From: Planctomycetota bacterium
GTDB lineage: Bacteria; Planctomycetota; UBA1135; UBA2386
DNA: 64,000 bases
Reading direction: 5' to 3'
NCBI GenBank assembly: GCA_016794425.1
Contig: JAEUHR010000053.1
Coordinates: forward strand, 62,001 to 126,000
The translations under genes were made by a program, and so were the position numbers. Below the pieces are notes generated by a model that was not told the DNA's origin, did no database searches, and was given only the letters and a program-made list of their open reading frames with translations. Shown piece by piece: positions 33,857 to 43,480 of the stretch. Positions within the stretch are counted from its first letter, which is position 1; each line of letters starts with the position of its first letter.

Positions 33857-35659
33857 TCAACGGAAGTGAAAGACCGCGCCGTTGCCCAGCACGATGCCAC
33901 TCTCCAACGGGCCGCCGACGAGCAACGATCTCTCGTCCAGTGCCAGGGTGGAGCCGAACTGCAGGCCGAGTGCGTTGGTGGCTGCCTTGATGTAGGCAGT
34001 GGGTTGCCAGGCGCCGCCGACGAGTGAGTACAGATACACCGCACCCGAGTCCGGTACGCCGCTGACCTGCACGGATGTGTTGGCGGCTGCGGTCACCCCT
34101 GCGAAGCCGCCGTCTTCCTTCGGCGCACCCACGGCGAGCATTTCGTCGTGGAGTGCGACCGAGAAGCCGAAGTCGGCGGACGCTGCCGGGTTGGTCGCCT
34201 TCACGTACGCTTCCTCGACCCAGTTCGAACCCTCGCGCCGGAACACATAGGCGGCACCGGCGTCGAACAAGCTGTCGTTGCTGCTGTCACCGCCGACACC
34301 TGCCGCCGAACCGTCCTCGGTCGCTGCCCCGGCGGCGATGCGACCGCCGCGCAGGTCGAGTGCACGGCCGAAGAAGTCGCCGGCATCAGGTTGCGTGGCG
34401 CGCAGGCGAGCCGATCGCAGCCAGTCGGTGCCAGAGCGATCGAACACGTAGACCGCTCCCGATCCCGCATCCTCGTTGGGTGCCGACACGGCGATCGTGT
34501 CGGCATCGATGTCGACACTCTCGCCGAACGCGGCGCCAGCCGGCGACGGCGTGGCTGCCTTCAGGTACGCGGTCTGGACCCAGTCTGCGCCGTTGCGTTC
34601 GAACACATAGGCCGCACCGGCATTCACGTCCGATCCGGCTGGATCGTTGTTCTGTGAGCCGTCGGTGTTGTCCTCCTGCGGCGCGCCGACCACGAGCCGG
34701 TCCTGCTGCAGCGCCACCGAATAGCCGAACAGGTCGCTGCTGTCCGGATTGGAGGCCTTCAGGTATGCCTCCGGCGTCCAGGTGGAGCCCGTGCGCCGGA
34801 ACACGTAGACCGCGCCGGCAGCCGATGCGTCGTCATCGCTCGCGGGCGTTCCTGGGCCTGCTGCCGCCGAATCCTCGTTCGGCGCCCCGACGACCAGCGT
34901 GTCGCCGCCCAGGGCCAGGGTGTGCCCGAAGGTGTCACCGCCATCGACCGCGCCCGGCAGGTTGTTGGGTGCCTTCAGATAGGCCTCGAGCGTCCACGCG
35001 GACGTCGGTGAGCTGCGACGGAAGACGTGCACTGCTCCGCTGTCGGCGGTCGCGGCGGACAGGTCAGACGGATCGCCCGCGCTGCCCTGTCCTGTGCCGT
35101 CCTCGAAAGGTGCGCCGACTGCCATGGTGTCGCCGTCGATGGCGACCTTCCATCCGAAGACGTCCAGCTGGCCGGCCACCTGGGCGCGGATCGCGGGTTC
35201 CCGCTGGATGAACCCGGTCAGTGTGGTTCGCTGCACGTTGACGAGGTAGGTCGTCGAGAGGCTGCCGTTCTCAACCGTCACGCCGATGGTCTGGATCGGC
35301 GCCAGCAGAGCCACCGGTTGGCTCGTCTGCCCGTTGGCCACGGCATCCCCGGCGACACGGATCGTGTTGCTGCCGCCCGTGGTTGCAGTCACGGAGATCC
35401 GCGTGGTCAGGAAGTCAACCGATGCGGAGTACGAGGTCGTCGCCGGGTCGAATGCCGGCACCAGTTCTCCCACGGAGAGGCTCAGTGTCTCGAGGGCGGG
35501 CGGACTCGAGGCGCCGGTTTCGGCGCTGCCGCCGCCGCCGCCGCCGCCACCCGCCGCGACGGCTCCGATCGTCGAGGGAATGCAGCCGGCCAGCGCGGCG
35601 AGCAACACGGCCAGGACCACTCGGTGGCCTGAGAGACAGCTTCGAATCGCGGCTGGCAT
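33857..35659 (-). CDS. FG-GAP repeat lipoprotein with cadherin-like beta-sandwich
   Basis: 600 residues. Lipobox LAALAGC (Cys at 26), a Gly-rich linker with an eight-Gly run, then a cadherin-like beta-sandwich domain (LETLSLSVGELVPAFDP ... YLVNVQR). Seven FG-GAP-type repeats follow, each with a VGAPxED core (VGAPFEDG, VGAPNEDS, VGAPQEDN, VSAPNEDA, AGAATEDG, VGAPKEDG, VGGPLESG), likely a seven-bladed propeller binding Ca2+ at Asp/Asn-rich loops. Predicted to be surface or periplasmic, possibly adhesive. ATG 35659 is chosen by the lipobox; the frame extends to 35794. Divergent from the kinase gene. Confidence 0.85.
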   Translation of the reverse strand: MPAAIRSCLSGHRVVLAVLLAALAGCIPSTIGAVAAGGGGGGGGSAETGASSPPALETLSLSVGELVPAFDPATTSYSASVDFLTTRISVTATTGGSNTIRVAGDAVANGQTSQPVALLAPIQTIGVTVENGSLSTTYLVNVQRTTLTGFIQREPAIRAQVAGQLDVFGWKVAIDGDTMAVGAPFEDGTGQGSAGDPSDLSAATADSGAVHVFRRSSPTSAWTLEAYLKAPNNLPGAVDGGDTFGHTLALGGDTLVVGAPNEDSAAAGPGTPASDDDASAAGAVYVFRRTGSTWTPEAYLKASNPDSSDLFGYSVALQQDRLVVGAPQEDNTDGSQNNDPAGSDVNAGAAYVFERNGADWVQTAYLKAATPSPAGAAFGESVDIDADTIAVSAPNEDAGSGAVYVFDRSGTDWLRSARLRATQPDAGDFFGRALDLRGGRIAAGAATEDGSAAGVGGDSSNDSLFDAGAAYVFRREGSNWVEEAYVKATNPAASADFGFSVALHDEMLAVGAPKEDGGFAGVTAAANTSVQVSGVPDSGAVYLYSLVGGAWQPTAYIKAATNALGLQFGSTLALDERSLLVGGPLESGIVLGNGAVFHFR

Positions 35660-35786
35660 TCCTTCGTCGGGCTCACTCGAGCCGGCGGGATGTTCGCGCA
35701 GTTGGCGCGAGTCGGCAAGAGGGGCGCGTTTTCGTCGGACGGCCTTCGATCGAGGCCTTGGCGTCGCTAGTTTGGATCGCCGGCGA

Positions 35787-38700
35787 ATGGTCACTCAAGG
35801 TGAGTCGTTGGATCAGGACCCGCTGCTCGCCCGAGCGCCGGTGATCGAGGGGTTCAAGGTGCTCGACCCCGCCGTGCTCTACGCCAAGGTCGGGACCGGT
35901 GGCATGGGCTCCGTCTACCGCGGACGGCATCTGAACCTGGGGTGCGATGTCGCCGTGAAGGTGCTGCGCCAGGATCTCGCGGCCGACGAGCAGTACGTGC
36001 AGCGATTCCAGCGCGAAGCACGCCTGGCGGTACGGATCCGCAACGACAACGTCGTCAATGTGCTCGATGTCCGCAGCCGCAATGGCATCCACTACCTGGT
36101 CATGGAGTTCGTGGATGGCGAGACCGCGCTGCAGCGAGTCGTGCGCAAGGGCGGTCTGCCCGAGGCCGAAGCGCTGGCGATCATCGCCGGCGCGGTCCGC
36201 GGACTGCGTCCGGCGCACTCGGCTGGCATCGTGCATCGTGACATCAAGCCCGACAACATCCTGATCTCGTCCAGCGGTGCCGTGAAGCTCGCCGATCTCG
36301 GGCTGGCGAAGCAGCGGCACGGGCTCGTCGACCAGAGCCACGCCACGTTGCAGACCGGGATCCTCGGTACGCCGCGCTACATGCCACCCGAGCAATGGCG
36401 TTCGACCGACGTGAGCACCTCGGCGGACGTCTGGGCCATCGGTGCGACGCTGTGGTTTCTGTTGGCGGGACGGCATGCCATCGAGGAACGCGACCTGATC
36501 GCGATCGCCGATCGCATCCGGGACCAGGACTTCCCGGACCTGGCGACGGTGCGTCCTGGCCTGGACGCCGGCGTGTTGGCGTTGGTCGCCCGGTGCACGT
36601 TGCGTGACCCCGATTCGCGCTATCCCGACGCCCGGGAACTCTGGCGTGCGCTGCAGCCGTTGCTCGGCACGGACGAAGAGGCCCTGGTCGACCTCGCAGC
36701 GGGCGTCACGCCGTCGTCGACTGCGGTCGCGACGCCGCCGCCTCGCGCAGCCTTGGCGAGAATCGGCGTCCGTGTGGGCGACGACCCAGGACAGACGCGC
36801 CAGTTGCCTGGACCGTTGCTGCGACCGGAGTCATCGGACTTGCGGTTGGGTGCTCGTCGCCGTCGTTGGCCGGTCATCGTTGGGCTGCTGGTTCTGGCGT
36901 CGGCACTGGCTGGTGCGTTCCTGGTGAAGTGGCCGGCGTCAGATTCTGCGGGCGCAGTGCCGGCGAACGTCGAGGATCCGTTGGCGGAGCTGCGGCGGCA
37001 GGTCGATCGAGCGGAGGACCTCGATCACGCGATCGAACGCCTGCAGTCGATGGCGCCGGTGGGCACGCTGGGTCAGGAGATCGTTCCTTTGATGGTCAGC
37101 GCCCTGCGCCGCCGCGCGGGACAGCTCGCCGCGGCCGAGCCGACGCGGGCACTGCAACTGATACAGCAGTCGCTGGAACTCGACGCCGGGGATCCGGCCG
37201 CGAGCGCGACCGAAGCCGAGCTGCGGCGCGTCGTCGCCGAACGCCTCGCCAACGAGGTCGATTGGCGTCAGCCCGCCGGCGACAGTCTGCAAGCAGGTCG
37301 GGAGGTTCGAGTTGCGGGGCTGTTCGCGCGGCAGGCGGACTGCTCGCTTCGAGTCGCGCTGGTTCGGGCCGAAGCAGACAGCAGCACGTTCCCGACCGGC
37401 AGTGACCTCGTCGCCGTGCGCGAAGGTGCGTTCGCACACGATCTCGTGGCGCCTGGGGACGGCAATTGGCGCCTGCGCCTGCAGGTGGCGGGGCCGGCTG
37501 GCGTGAGCACGGAGTTGCCGCCGCGGCGAATCACGATCGACAGTGTGCCGCCGAGCATCGTGGTGCAGCAGCCTGCGCAACGCCGTGTGCGCAATCCGGT
37601 CCGGTTCGAGGGCTCCGTGGACGACACCGAGGCACGGCTGACCGTCGGCGGGCGCAGCGTGACCCCGGACCCGCAGGGGCAATGGTCGGTCCAGATCGAG
37701 CTGCCTGCAGGCGAGCAGGAGGTGCAACTGGTGGCCGTCGACCGCCTCGCACGGCGCAGCACGCAGTCGTGCCGGGTCGCGGTCGCGCCGGCGACGCCGA
37801 TCGTCGAGATCGTCGAGGCACCGCCGTCGACGACTTCGGCACGCGTCGTCCGAGTGCGGGGGAGAGTCGAGGATCCGGCGCACGTCGAACTGCGCCTCGA
37901 CGATGCGATCGTGCCCGTCGGAGTCGACGGCAGTTTCGAGCAGGAGTGGAATCTGCCGGGCGATGGGGAGCATCGGTTCCGGCTCGTCGCTACCGATGAA
38001 CTGCGCAAGGAGACGAGCCGCGAGTTCGTCGTGCGGTGCGATGCGACGCCGCCGGTCCTCGAAGTGCGGCAACCGCCACCGCTCGTGGTGGCCGGCCAGG
38101 TCACCTTGTCCGGCACCGTGCGGGACTCGAGTGCCTGTCAGGTGACGGTCGGTGAGGCCGTGGCAGAAGTCGTCGGGGAGGAGTGGCGGGTGGGCGTGGA
38201 CGTTGCATCCCCGGGTACCGAGTTCGTCGTCACGGCCCGCGACGCGTTGGGCAACGAGGCTGCACCGGTGCACATCGCGCTTCGTACCGAAGTGCCGGAT
38301 GCCGAACTCGAATGGGCCACCCGCGAGCCGGATGCAGTCCCGGTGGAAATCGAGGGCCGTGCGTACCCCAGCGTCGTACGCGTGCGAGGCACGGATCTGC
38401 GACTGCGCTTGATCCGACCTTCCGCCCACGGGTTCGAGATGGGCGCCGGTGAGGAGGACCTCGACGCGGAGGGCGACGAACGCCGCCACGTGCGCCGCAT
38501 GCGCAAGCCCTACTGGCTCGGGGAGACCGAGGTCACGCAGCAGCAGTGGTACGCGGTGCTCGGCGAGCGTCCGAGCCTGCACACGGGCGATTCGCTGCCG
38601 GTCGATTCCGTCAGTTGGCGCGATGGCCAGCGGTTCGTTCGCGCGTTGGCAGAGCGATGCGGCGATCGCGAGTTCCGTTTCCGACTGCCCAGCGAGGCAG

Positions 38701-39041
38701 AATGGGAGTACGCGTGCCGGGCGGGAGGATCGGCAGCCTTCCTCGTCGACGTGGCTTCGATCCACCACGGGGCCGAGGCTCCGCGTGAGGCTGGCGCATC
38801 GGCCGCGAACGCGTGGGGCTTCCGCGACATGCACGGCAACGTCTGGGAATGGTGCGCGGACGCCTGGGCCGAGTACCCGCTGGAAGGGACCGAGGATCCG
38901 GCGGTCGGCGTCGGTCCGCGCGTACTCCGCGGCGGCAGTTGGCAATCGCCGCTGCCGCACTGCCGCGCATCCAACCGGTTCCCGGCGGAGGAGTGGTCGA
39001 AGCGCCCCGATGCCGGTCTGCGCGTCGCGCGTACCCTGTGA
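35787..39041 (+). CDS. Membrane-tethered Ser/Thr kinase with Ig-like and formylglycine-enzyme-like domains
   Basis: 1084 residues. Kinase domain 21-290: GTGGMGSVY loop, catalytic K58 (AVKVL), HRDIKPDN with D152, and DLG in place of DFG. A Pro-rich juxtamembrane segment leads to one membrane helix (about 361-380). The extracytoplasmic part has a helical stretch (about 395-480), four or so Ig-like/beta-sandwich repeats (SVPPSIVVQQP, VRVRGRVEDPA, VTLSGTVRDSS), and a C-terminal sulfatase-modifying-factor (FGE-like) domain from about 880 (VTQQQWYAVLGERPSLH, DMHGNVWEWC, LRGGSW). The two catalytic Cys of true FGE are not both present (HCRASNR), so it is probably a sensor or binding module. Confidence 0.88.
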   Translation: MVTQGESLDQDPLLARAPVIEGFKVLDPAVLYAKVGTGGMGSVYRGRHLNLGCDVAVKVLRQDLAADEQYVQRFQREARLAVRIRNDNVVNVLDVRSRNGIHYLVMEFVDGETALQRVVRKGGLPEAEALAIIAGAVRGLRPAHSAGIVHRDIKPDNILISSSGAVKLADLGLAKQRHGLVDQSHATLQTGILGTPRYMPPEQWRSTDVSTSADVWAIGATLWFLLAGRHAIEERDLIAIADRIRDQDFPDLATVRPGLDAGVLALVARCTLRDPDSRYPDARELWRALQPLLGTDEEALVDLAAGVTPSSTAVATPPPRAALARIGVRVGDDPGQTRQLPGPLLRPESSDLRLGARRRRWPVIVGLLVLASALAGAFLVKWPASDSAGAVPANVEDPLAELRRQVDRAEDLDHAIERLQSMAPVGTLGQEIVPLMVSALRRRAGQLAAAEPTRALQLIQQSLELDAGDPAASATEAELRRVVAERLANEVDWRQPAGDSLQAGREVRVAGLFARQADCSLRVALVRAEADSSTFPTGSDLVAVREGAFAHDLVAPGDGNWRLRLQVAGPAGVSTELPPRRITIDSVPPSIVVQQPAQRRVRNPVRFEGSVDDTEARLTVGGRSVTPDPQGQWSVQIELPAGEQEVQLVAVDRLARRSTQSCRVAVAPATPIVEIVEAPPSTTSARVVRVRGRVEDPAHVELRLDDAIVPVGVDGSFEQEWNLPGDGEHRFRLVATDELRKETSREFVVRCDATPPVLEVRQPPPLVVAGQVTLSGTVRDSSACQVTVGEAVAEVVGEEWRVGVDVASPGTEFVVTARDALGNEAAPVHIALRTEVPDAELEWATREPDAVPVEIEGRAYPSVVRVRGTDLRLRLIRPSAHGFEMGAGEEDLDAEGDERRHVRRMRKPYWLGETEVTQQQWYAVLGERPSLHTGDSLPVDSVSWRDGQRFVRALAERCGDREFRFRLPSEAEWEYACRAGGSAAFLVDVASIHHGAEAPREAGASAANAWGFRDMHGNVWEWCADAWAEYPLEGTEDPAVGVGPRVLRGGSWQSPLPHCRASNRFPAEEWSKRPDAGLRVARTL

Positions 39042-39044
39042 TCG

Positions 39045-40514
39045 CTAGTCGCCGAGTGCCGCGCGCAGCGTCGCCGGCGGCTCGCCGACGACCGGCAGCG
39101 GCAGCGACAGCACGCGGGCGCGGCGCCAAGCCTGCAGCGCGAGGCCCTGTGCCGCGGCGTCGCCGCGTGGCTCCAGCGTGGCCAGCAGCTGGCGCACGGC
39201 GGCCGGGTGTTCGACCGCGAGCAGCGCCTGCCACTGCGCCGGGTGGTGGACCAGGTCGCACGGACCGTGCAGCAGCTTCTCGAGCGGCGGCGGTTCGCCG
39301 CCCTGCGCCAGCAGCGCGGCGAGCTGGGGCAGCGACTCGGTGCGTGTGGTGGCGCGGAACAGGTCGCGCAGCAGCGGCGCGGCGCGGGCCGGGTCGCTGC
39401 GCGCGACCAGCACGGCACCGGCGGTCCGCACGTCGAACGGCTGGCCGCCATCGGCTGCCAGCGCGGCGGCATGGGCCAGCAGTTCGGTCGACGGCGGGGC
39501 GGCGAAGTTCGTCAGCAGCGCGGTCTTGCGGACCGGATCGTCCTCCGCGATCAGGTGCCGTTCGAGCGCGCGGCGCATGCCGGCACCGCCGATCGCGAGC
39601 ACCGAACGCAGCCCCTGGCCACATTCGACGGCGTCGCTGCTGCGCATCGCGCGCGCGGCGATCTCGAGCGCCGGCAGGTGGCGCCGGCGGGTCAGCGTCG
39701 CGAGCGCGGCCGCGCGTTCGCCGGCGCCGCCCTGCCGCGCCAGGCGTTCGACGACCGGCAGCAGGTCGTCGGCGACCACCGCGTCGCCGTCGGCGAACCA
39801 GCGCAGCAGGGCCGTGCGTTCGTCGGCGCTGCTGCGTTCGAGCAGACGGCGCAGTTGCCGCAGGTCGAACGTGTGGCCCGCACGCAGCAACAGGTGCAGC
39901 AGCTGCGCGCGGATCCGCGCGTCGCGCAGCGAGTCGTCGTCGTAGACGCGCAGCAGCGACGCGGCGTGCGCCTGCGGGTCGCGCTGGGCGAGCCCCAGCA
40001 GCAGCGCCAGCAGCGGATCCTGTTCGCGGCGCAGGTTGCCGCGCAGGAAGCCGGTCAGCACGCTGCTGGTCAGCGTGCCGGCCAGGTCCGGTGCCAGCAG
40101 CCCGACCGCGAACGCGGCCGCGGTGCGGTCGGTGCTGGTGTGGCCGCGGCCTTCGTCGAGCAGGTCCGCGAGCAGCAGCGGGCTGCCGGGGGCCGACTGC
40201 AGACCGACCGCGACGATCGCGCGCGCGCGCGCGGCCGGGTCGGGGTCGGTGGTCAGTTCGGCGATGCGGCCGTGCCAGGCGTTGGCGCCGCCGGCCGACA
40301 CGACCAGCGCCGCCTCGCCGCGCACCAGTGGATCGGGGCTGTGCAGCAACCGCGCCGCGTCGGCCGTGACCAGCCGCGCCAGACCGTCGTCCTGTGCCTG
40401 CGCGAACCCGCACAGCAGCAGCGTCAGAGCCGCACCGAGTCGGTGCGCGGCACCTGGGTGGCGCGCGCGGTCGCGGCGGGGGCGGCGGGGGTCTTGTTCG
40501 GGGCGGACGTTCAC
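39045..40514 (-). CDS. Secreted HEAT-repeat protein
   Basis: 489 residues. Signal peptide (LGAALTLLLCGFAQA) preceded by a long basic segment, so export depends on GTG 40514 being the start. The rest is tandem Ala/Leu-rich helical pairs with the HEAT pattern (DPLVRGEAALVV, DPAARARAIVAVGL, VRKTALLTNFA), roughly nine repeats. Likely a periplasmic scaffold. The 3' end converges with the kinase gene, 3 bp apart. Confidence 0.75.
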   Translation of the reverse strand: MNVRPEQDPRRPRRDRARHPGAAHRLGAALTLLLCGFAQAQDDGLARLVTADAARLLHSPDPLVRGEAALVVSAGGANAWHGRIAELTTDPDPAARARAIVAVGLQSAPGSPLLLADLLDEGRGHTSTDRTAAAFAVGLLAPDLAGTLTSSVLTGFLRGNLRREQDPLLALLLGLAQRDPQAHAASLLRVYDDDSLRDARIRAQLLHLLLRAGHTFDLRQLRRLLERSSADERTALLRWFADGDAVVADDLLPVVERLARQGGAGERAAALATLTRRRHLPALEIAARAMRSSDAVECGQGLRSVLAIGGAGMRRALERHLIAEDDPVRKTALLTNFAAPPSTELLAHAAALAADGGQPFDVRTAGAVLVARSDPARAAPLLRDLFRATTRTESLPQLAALLAQGGEPPPLEKLLHGPCDLVHHPAQWQALLAVEHPAAVRQLLATLEPRGDAAAQGLALQAWRRARVLSLPLPVVGEPPATLRAALGD

Positions 40515-40623
40515 AAACTGGCCGGAGAGCGCGTAGTATGGCAGATTGCGGTGCCGCGGGTAGTGGTCGGTCGGTCCGGCCACCAAGCGCGCCCGGCTGC
40601 CAAGAGGCAAAGGTCGTTCCCAC

Positions 40624-41862
40624 GTGCGAGTCGCCGTTCTCGATGCCTGGTCCGGGGTTGCCGGCGACATGTGGGTCGGCGCGATGCTCGACGCCGGGCT
40701 GCCGCTGGCTCCGCTGGTCGCGGCGGTCGACTCGCTGCGGCTGCCGGGCGTCCGCCTGCAGGCGGCGAAGGTGCTGCGCGGCGGGCTCGCCGGCACACAC
40801 TTCACGGTCGCGGTCGACCGCGCCGGGGCGCCGGGGGTGTTCACTGAAGTCACGGCGCCGCGGCTGGCGGTGCGGCTCGGTGTGGTCGGCGACGGCGACG
40901 CGGCGCACGTGCACCGCGGCCTGCGCGAGATCGAGGCGATCGTCGGCCGCGGCGACCTGCCGGCGCCGGTGCGCGACCGCTGCCTCGCGGTCTACCGCGC
41001 GATCGGCGCGGTCGAAGCCGCCGCGCATGGTTGCGCGATCGACGACGTGCACTTCCACGAAGTCGGCGCCGAGGACACCATCGTCGACGTCGTCTGCGTC
41101 TGCCTCGGCATGCACCTGTTCGGCGTCGAAGCCGCGTGGTGCAACGGGCTCGAGGTCGGCTCCGGCACGGTGCGCGCGGCGCACGGCGAACTGCCGGTGC
41201 CGGCGCCGGCCACGGCGGCGCTGCTGCGCGGCATCCCGCACCGCAGCGGCGGGCTCACCGGCGAACGCACGACGCCGACCGGCGCCGCGCTGCTGCGCAC
41301 GCTGGTGCAGCAGTTCGACCGGCCGCTGACCTGGACCACCGACGCGATCGGCTACGGCGCCGGCACGCGCGACTTCGCCGACACGCCGAACCTGCTGCGG
41401 CTCGCGCTCGGCCACACGGTCGCGCCGACGTCGCCTGTCGACCTGGTCGAACTGGCGTGCCAGGTCGACACCGCGACCGGCGAACAGATCGGCTGGCTGC
41501 TCGACGAACTCGCGCGCCGCGGCGCGGTCGACGCGTTCGCGACGCCGGTGCAGATGAAGAAGGGGCGGCCGGGCTGGCTGCTGACGGTGCTGGCCGACGC
41601 CGCGCACGCGGCGGCGCTGAGCGACCTGCTGCTGGCCGAATCGTCGTCGCTCGGCGTGCGATCCCACCGCGTGCAGCGCAGCGTGCTCGAGCGCTGGCAG
41701 GAGACGCGCGACACGGCGTTCGGGCCGGTCGTCTGGAAGTGCGCGCGGCTGCCGAACGGTCAGGTCGTCGCGCGCCCCGAAGACGACGAGCTGCGCCGGC
41801 TGTGTGCCGCGCACGGACTCGGCCGCGCCGAACTGCTGCAGCGGCTCACGCCCGGCCCATGA
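40624..41862 (+). CDS. larC: Nickel-pincer cofactor nickel insertase LarC
   Basis: 412 residues (DUF111/LarC). LarC inserts Ni into the pincer nucleotide cofactor of lactate racemase and related LarA enzymes. Recognisable are DAWSGVAGDMWVGAMLDAG, the VHFHEVGAEDTIVDVVC core, GELPVPAPATAALLRG, the GERTTPTGAALL metal segment and VQMKKGRPGWLLTVL. It is not in one operon with larA, larB or larE here. The GTG start follows by 109 bp the divergent HEAT gene; the 3' end overlaps efp by 17 bp. Confidence 0.9.
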   Translation: MRVAVLDAWSGVAGDMWVGAMLDAGLPLAPLVAAVDSLRLPGVRLQAAKVLRGGLAGTHFTVAVDRAGAPGVFTEVTAPRLAVRLGVVGDGDAAHVHRGLREIEAIVGRGDLPAPVRDRCLAVYRAIGAVEAAAHGCAIDDVHFHEVGAEDTIVDVVCVCLGMHLFGVEAAWCNGLEVGSGTVRAAHGELPVPAPATAALLRGIPHRSGGLTGERTTPTGAALLRTLVQQFDRPLTWTTDAIGYGAGTRDFADTPNLLRLALGHTVAPTSPVDLVELACQVDTATGEQIGWLLDELARRGAVDAFATPVQMKKGRPGWLLTVLADAAHAAALSDLLLAESSSLGVRSHRVQRSVLERWQETRDTAFGPVVWKCARLPNGQVVARPEDDELRRLCAAHGLGRAELLQRLTPGP

Positions 41863-42406
41863 ACTCGCCGGTCTCGGTGCTGACGCGCACCTTCTCGCCC
41901 TTCTTGATGTGGGCCGGGACCTTGATCATCAGGCCGGTGTTGCACCTGGCCGGCTTCTGCACGCTGCTGACCGTGTCGCCGCGCGCGGCGTCTTCGGTCT
42001 CGACGATCTCCAGTTCGACCGCCGGCGGCAGCTGCACGGTCAGCGCTTCGCTTTCGCAGAACACGACCGTGACGCTGCTGTTCTCGGTGATGAACTGCAT
42101 CGACTCGCCGACGACGTCCGCGCTGAGCACGAACTGCTCGTAGTTCTCGTTGTCCATGAACGTGTAGCCGAGCGAGTCCTTGAACAGGTACTGCGCTTCG
42201 CGCGGATCGAGGAACACGAGGTCGAGCTGGTCGCTGGTCTTCATGCGCACCTCCTTCTGCCGCCCGTGCTTCAGGTGCTTCATGTAGACGTGGTGGATGG
42301 CGCGCAGATTGCCGGGAGTCAGGTGGTCGTAGCGGGTGATCTGGTAGAGCTCACCCTCGAAGCGGATGACCATGCCCTTCTTGGCTTCGGTGACGCGGAT
42401 CGCCAT
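41846..42406 (-). CDS. efp: Elongation factor P, variant tip loop
   Basis: 186 residues, three beta-barrel domains, C-terminal signature NTGLMIKVPAHIKKGEKVRVS ending GRA. EF-P relieves stalling at polyproline by placing a modified loop beside the P-site tRNA. The tip here is TPGNLRA (residues 30-36); the usual KPGKG lysine that is beta-lysylated, or the Arg that is rhamnosylated, is Asn33, with Arg at 35. So an unmodified or differently modified factor is expected. Convergent overlap of 17 bp with larC. Confidence 0.93.
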   Translation of the reverse strand: MAIRVTEAKKGMVIRFEGELYQITRYDHLTPGNLRAIHHVYMKHLKHGRQKEVRMKTSDQLDLVFLDPREAQYLFKDSLGYTFMDNENYEQFVLSADVVGESMQFITENSSVTVVFCESEALTVQLPPAVELEIVETEDAARGDTVSSVQKPARCNTGLMIKVPAHIKKGEKVRVSTETGEFMGRA

Positions 42407-42517
42407 GGCTGTGCGGAGGTGTCGGTGGACGGGTTCGGAGGGCGAGCAGGATAGCGCGCGGCGATTGCGGCGGCGAGGGTTGCCTCGCTGGTGGGGCGCT
42501 CCTCCAATGCCACCGCC

Positions 42518-43480
42518 ATGAACGGAACCACCTCCGGCGTCGACCGCCGCCGCTTCCTCGGCGCCGCGGCGGCCGCCCTCGGCGCCGCTGCGCTGCCCGC
42601 CTGGTCGCGGCCGCGGCGCACCGAACCGCTGTTCTCGATCAGCCTCGCGCAGTGGTCGCTGCACCGCACGCTCCGCGCCGGCGGACTGACGACGCTGGAC
42701 TTCCCGCGCGTGGCCCGGCGCTTCGGCGTCAGCGCGGTCGAGTACGTCAACACGTTCTGGCAGGACAAGGCCGCCGACGCCGAGTTCCTGCGCGAGCTGA
42801 AGCAGCGCTGCGACGGCGAAGGCGTGCGCAGCCTCTTGATCATGTGCGACGCCGAAGGCGCGCTCGGCGACCCGAACGAGAAGGCCCGCGCCAAGGCGGT
42901 CGCCAACCACCATCGCTGGGTCGAGGCCGCCAAGGCGCTCGGTTGCCACGCGATCCGCGTCAACGCGCAGAGTGCGGGCACCGCCGAGGAGCAGCGCAAG
43001 CTGGCCGCCGACGGCCTGCGCGCGTTGTGCGAGTTCGCCGACCCGCTCGGCATCGACGTGCTGGTCGAGAACCACGGCGGCCTGTCGTCGAACGGCGCCT
43101 GGCTGCGCGACACGCTGCGCGCGGTCGAGCACCGTCGCATCGGTTCGCTGCCGGACTTCGGCAACTTCCGGATCGCGGACGGCGAGGACTACGACCGCTA
43201 CCGGGGCGTCGACGAGCTGATGCCGCTGGCGCGCGCGGTCAGCGCGAAGTCGCACGACTTCGACGACCAGGGCTTCGAGGTGCACACCGACTACCGCCGC
43301 ATGCTGGAGCTGGTGGTGGTGCGGCACGGCTACCACGGCCACATCGGCATCGAGTACGAGGGCGACAAGCTGCCGGAGCCGGCGGGCATCGCGGCGACGC
43401 GCACGCTGCTCGAGCGCGTGCGCGACGAACTGGCGGCACGGCCCGCGCCGAAGGCGGACACCGGCGAGGCACCGCGATGA
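42518..43480 (+). CDS. Tat-exported sugar phosphate isomerase/epimerase-like TIM barrel
   Basis: 320 residues. Twin-arginine signal ([19 protein letters not shown]). The mature protein is an AP-endonuclease-2/xylose isomerase-like TIM barrel: [30 protein letters not shown] and HIGIEYEGD place the metal-binding Glu, Asp, His and Glu at strand ends. Such enzymes are numerous in planctomycetes and act on exported sugars. The stop overlaps the next start by 4 bp. Confidence 0.85.
   Translation: MNGTTSGVDRRRFLGAAAAALGAAALPAWSRPRRTEPLFSISLAQWSLHRTLRAGGLTTLDFPRVARRFGVSAVEYVNTFWQDKAADAEFLRELKQRCDGEGVRSLLIMCDAEGALGDPNEKARAKAVANHHRWVEAAKALGCHAIRVNAQSAGTAEEQRKLAADGLRALCEFADPLGIDVLVENHGGLSSNGAWLRDTLRAVEHRRIGSLPDFGNFRIADGEDYDRYRGVDELMPLARAVSAKSHDFDDQGFEVHTDYRRMLELVVVRHGYHGHIGIEYEGDKLPEPAGIAATRTLLERVRDELAARPAPKADTGEAPR

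Noticed and set aside
33857-35659. Possible GC-rich tandem repeat near 35522-35553.
   Set aside because: It codes the eight-Gly linker of the lipoprotein (GGN codons), ordinary low complexity.
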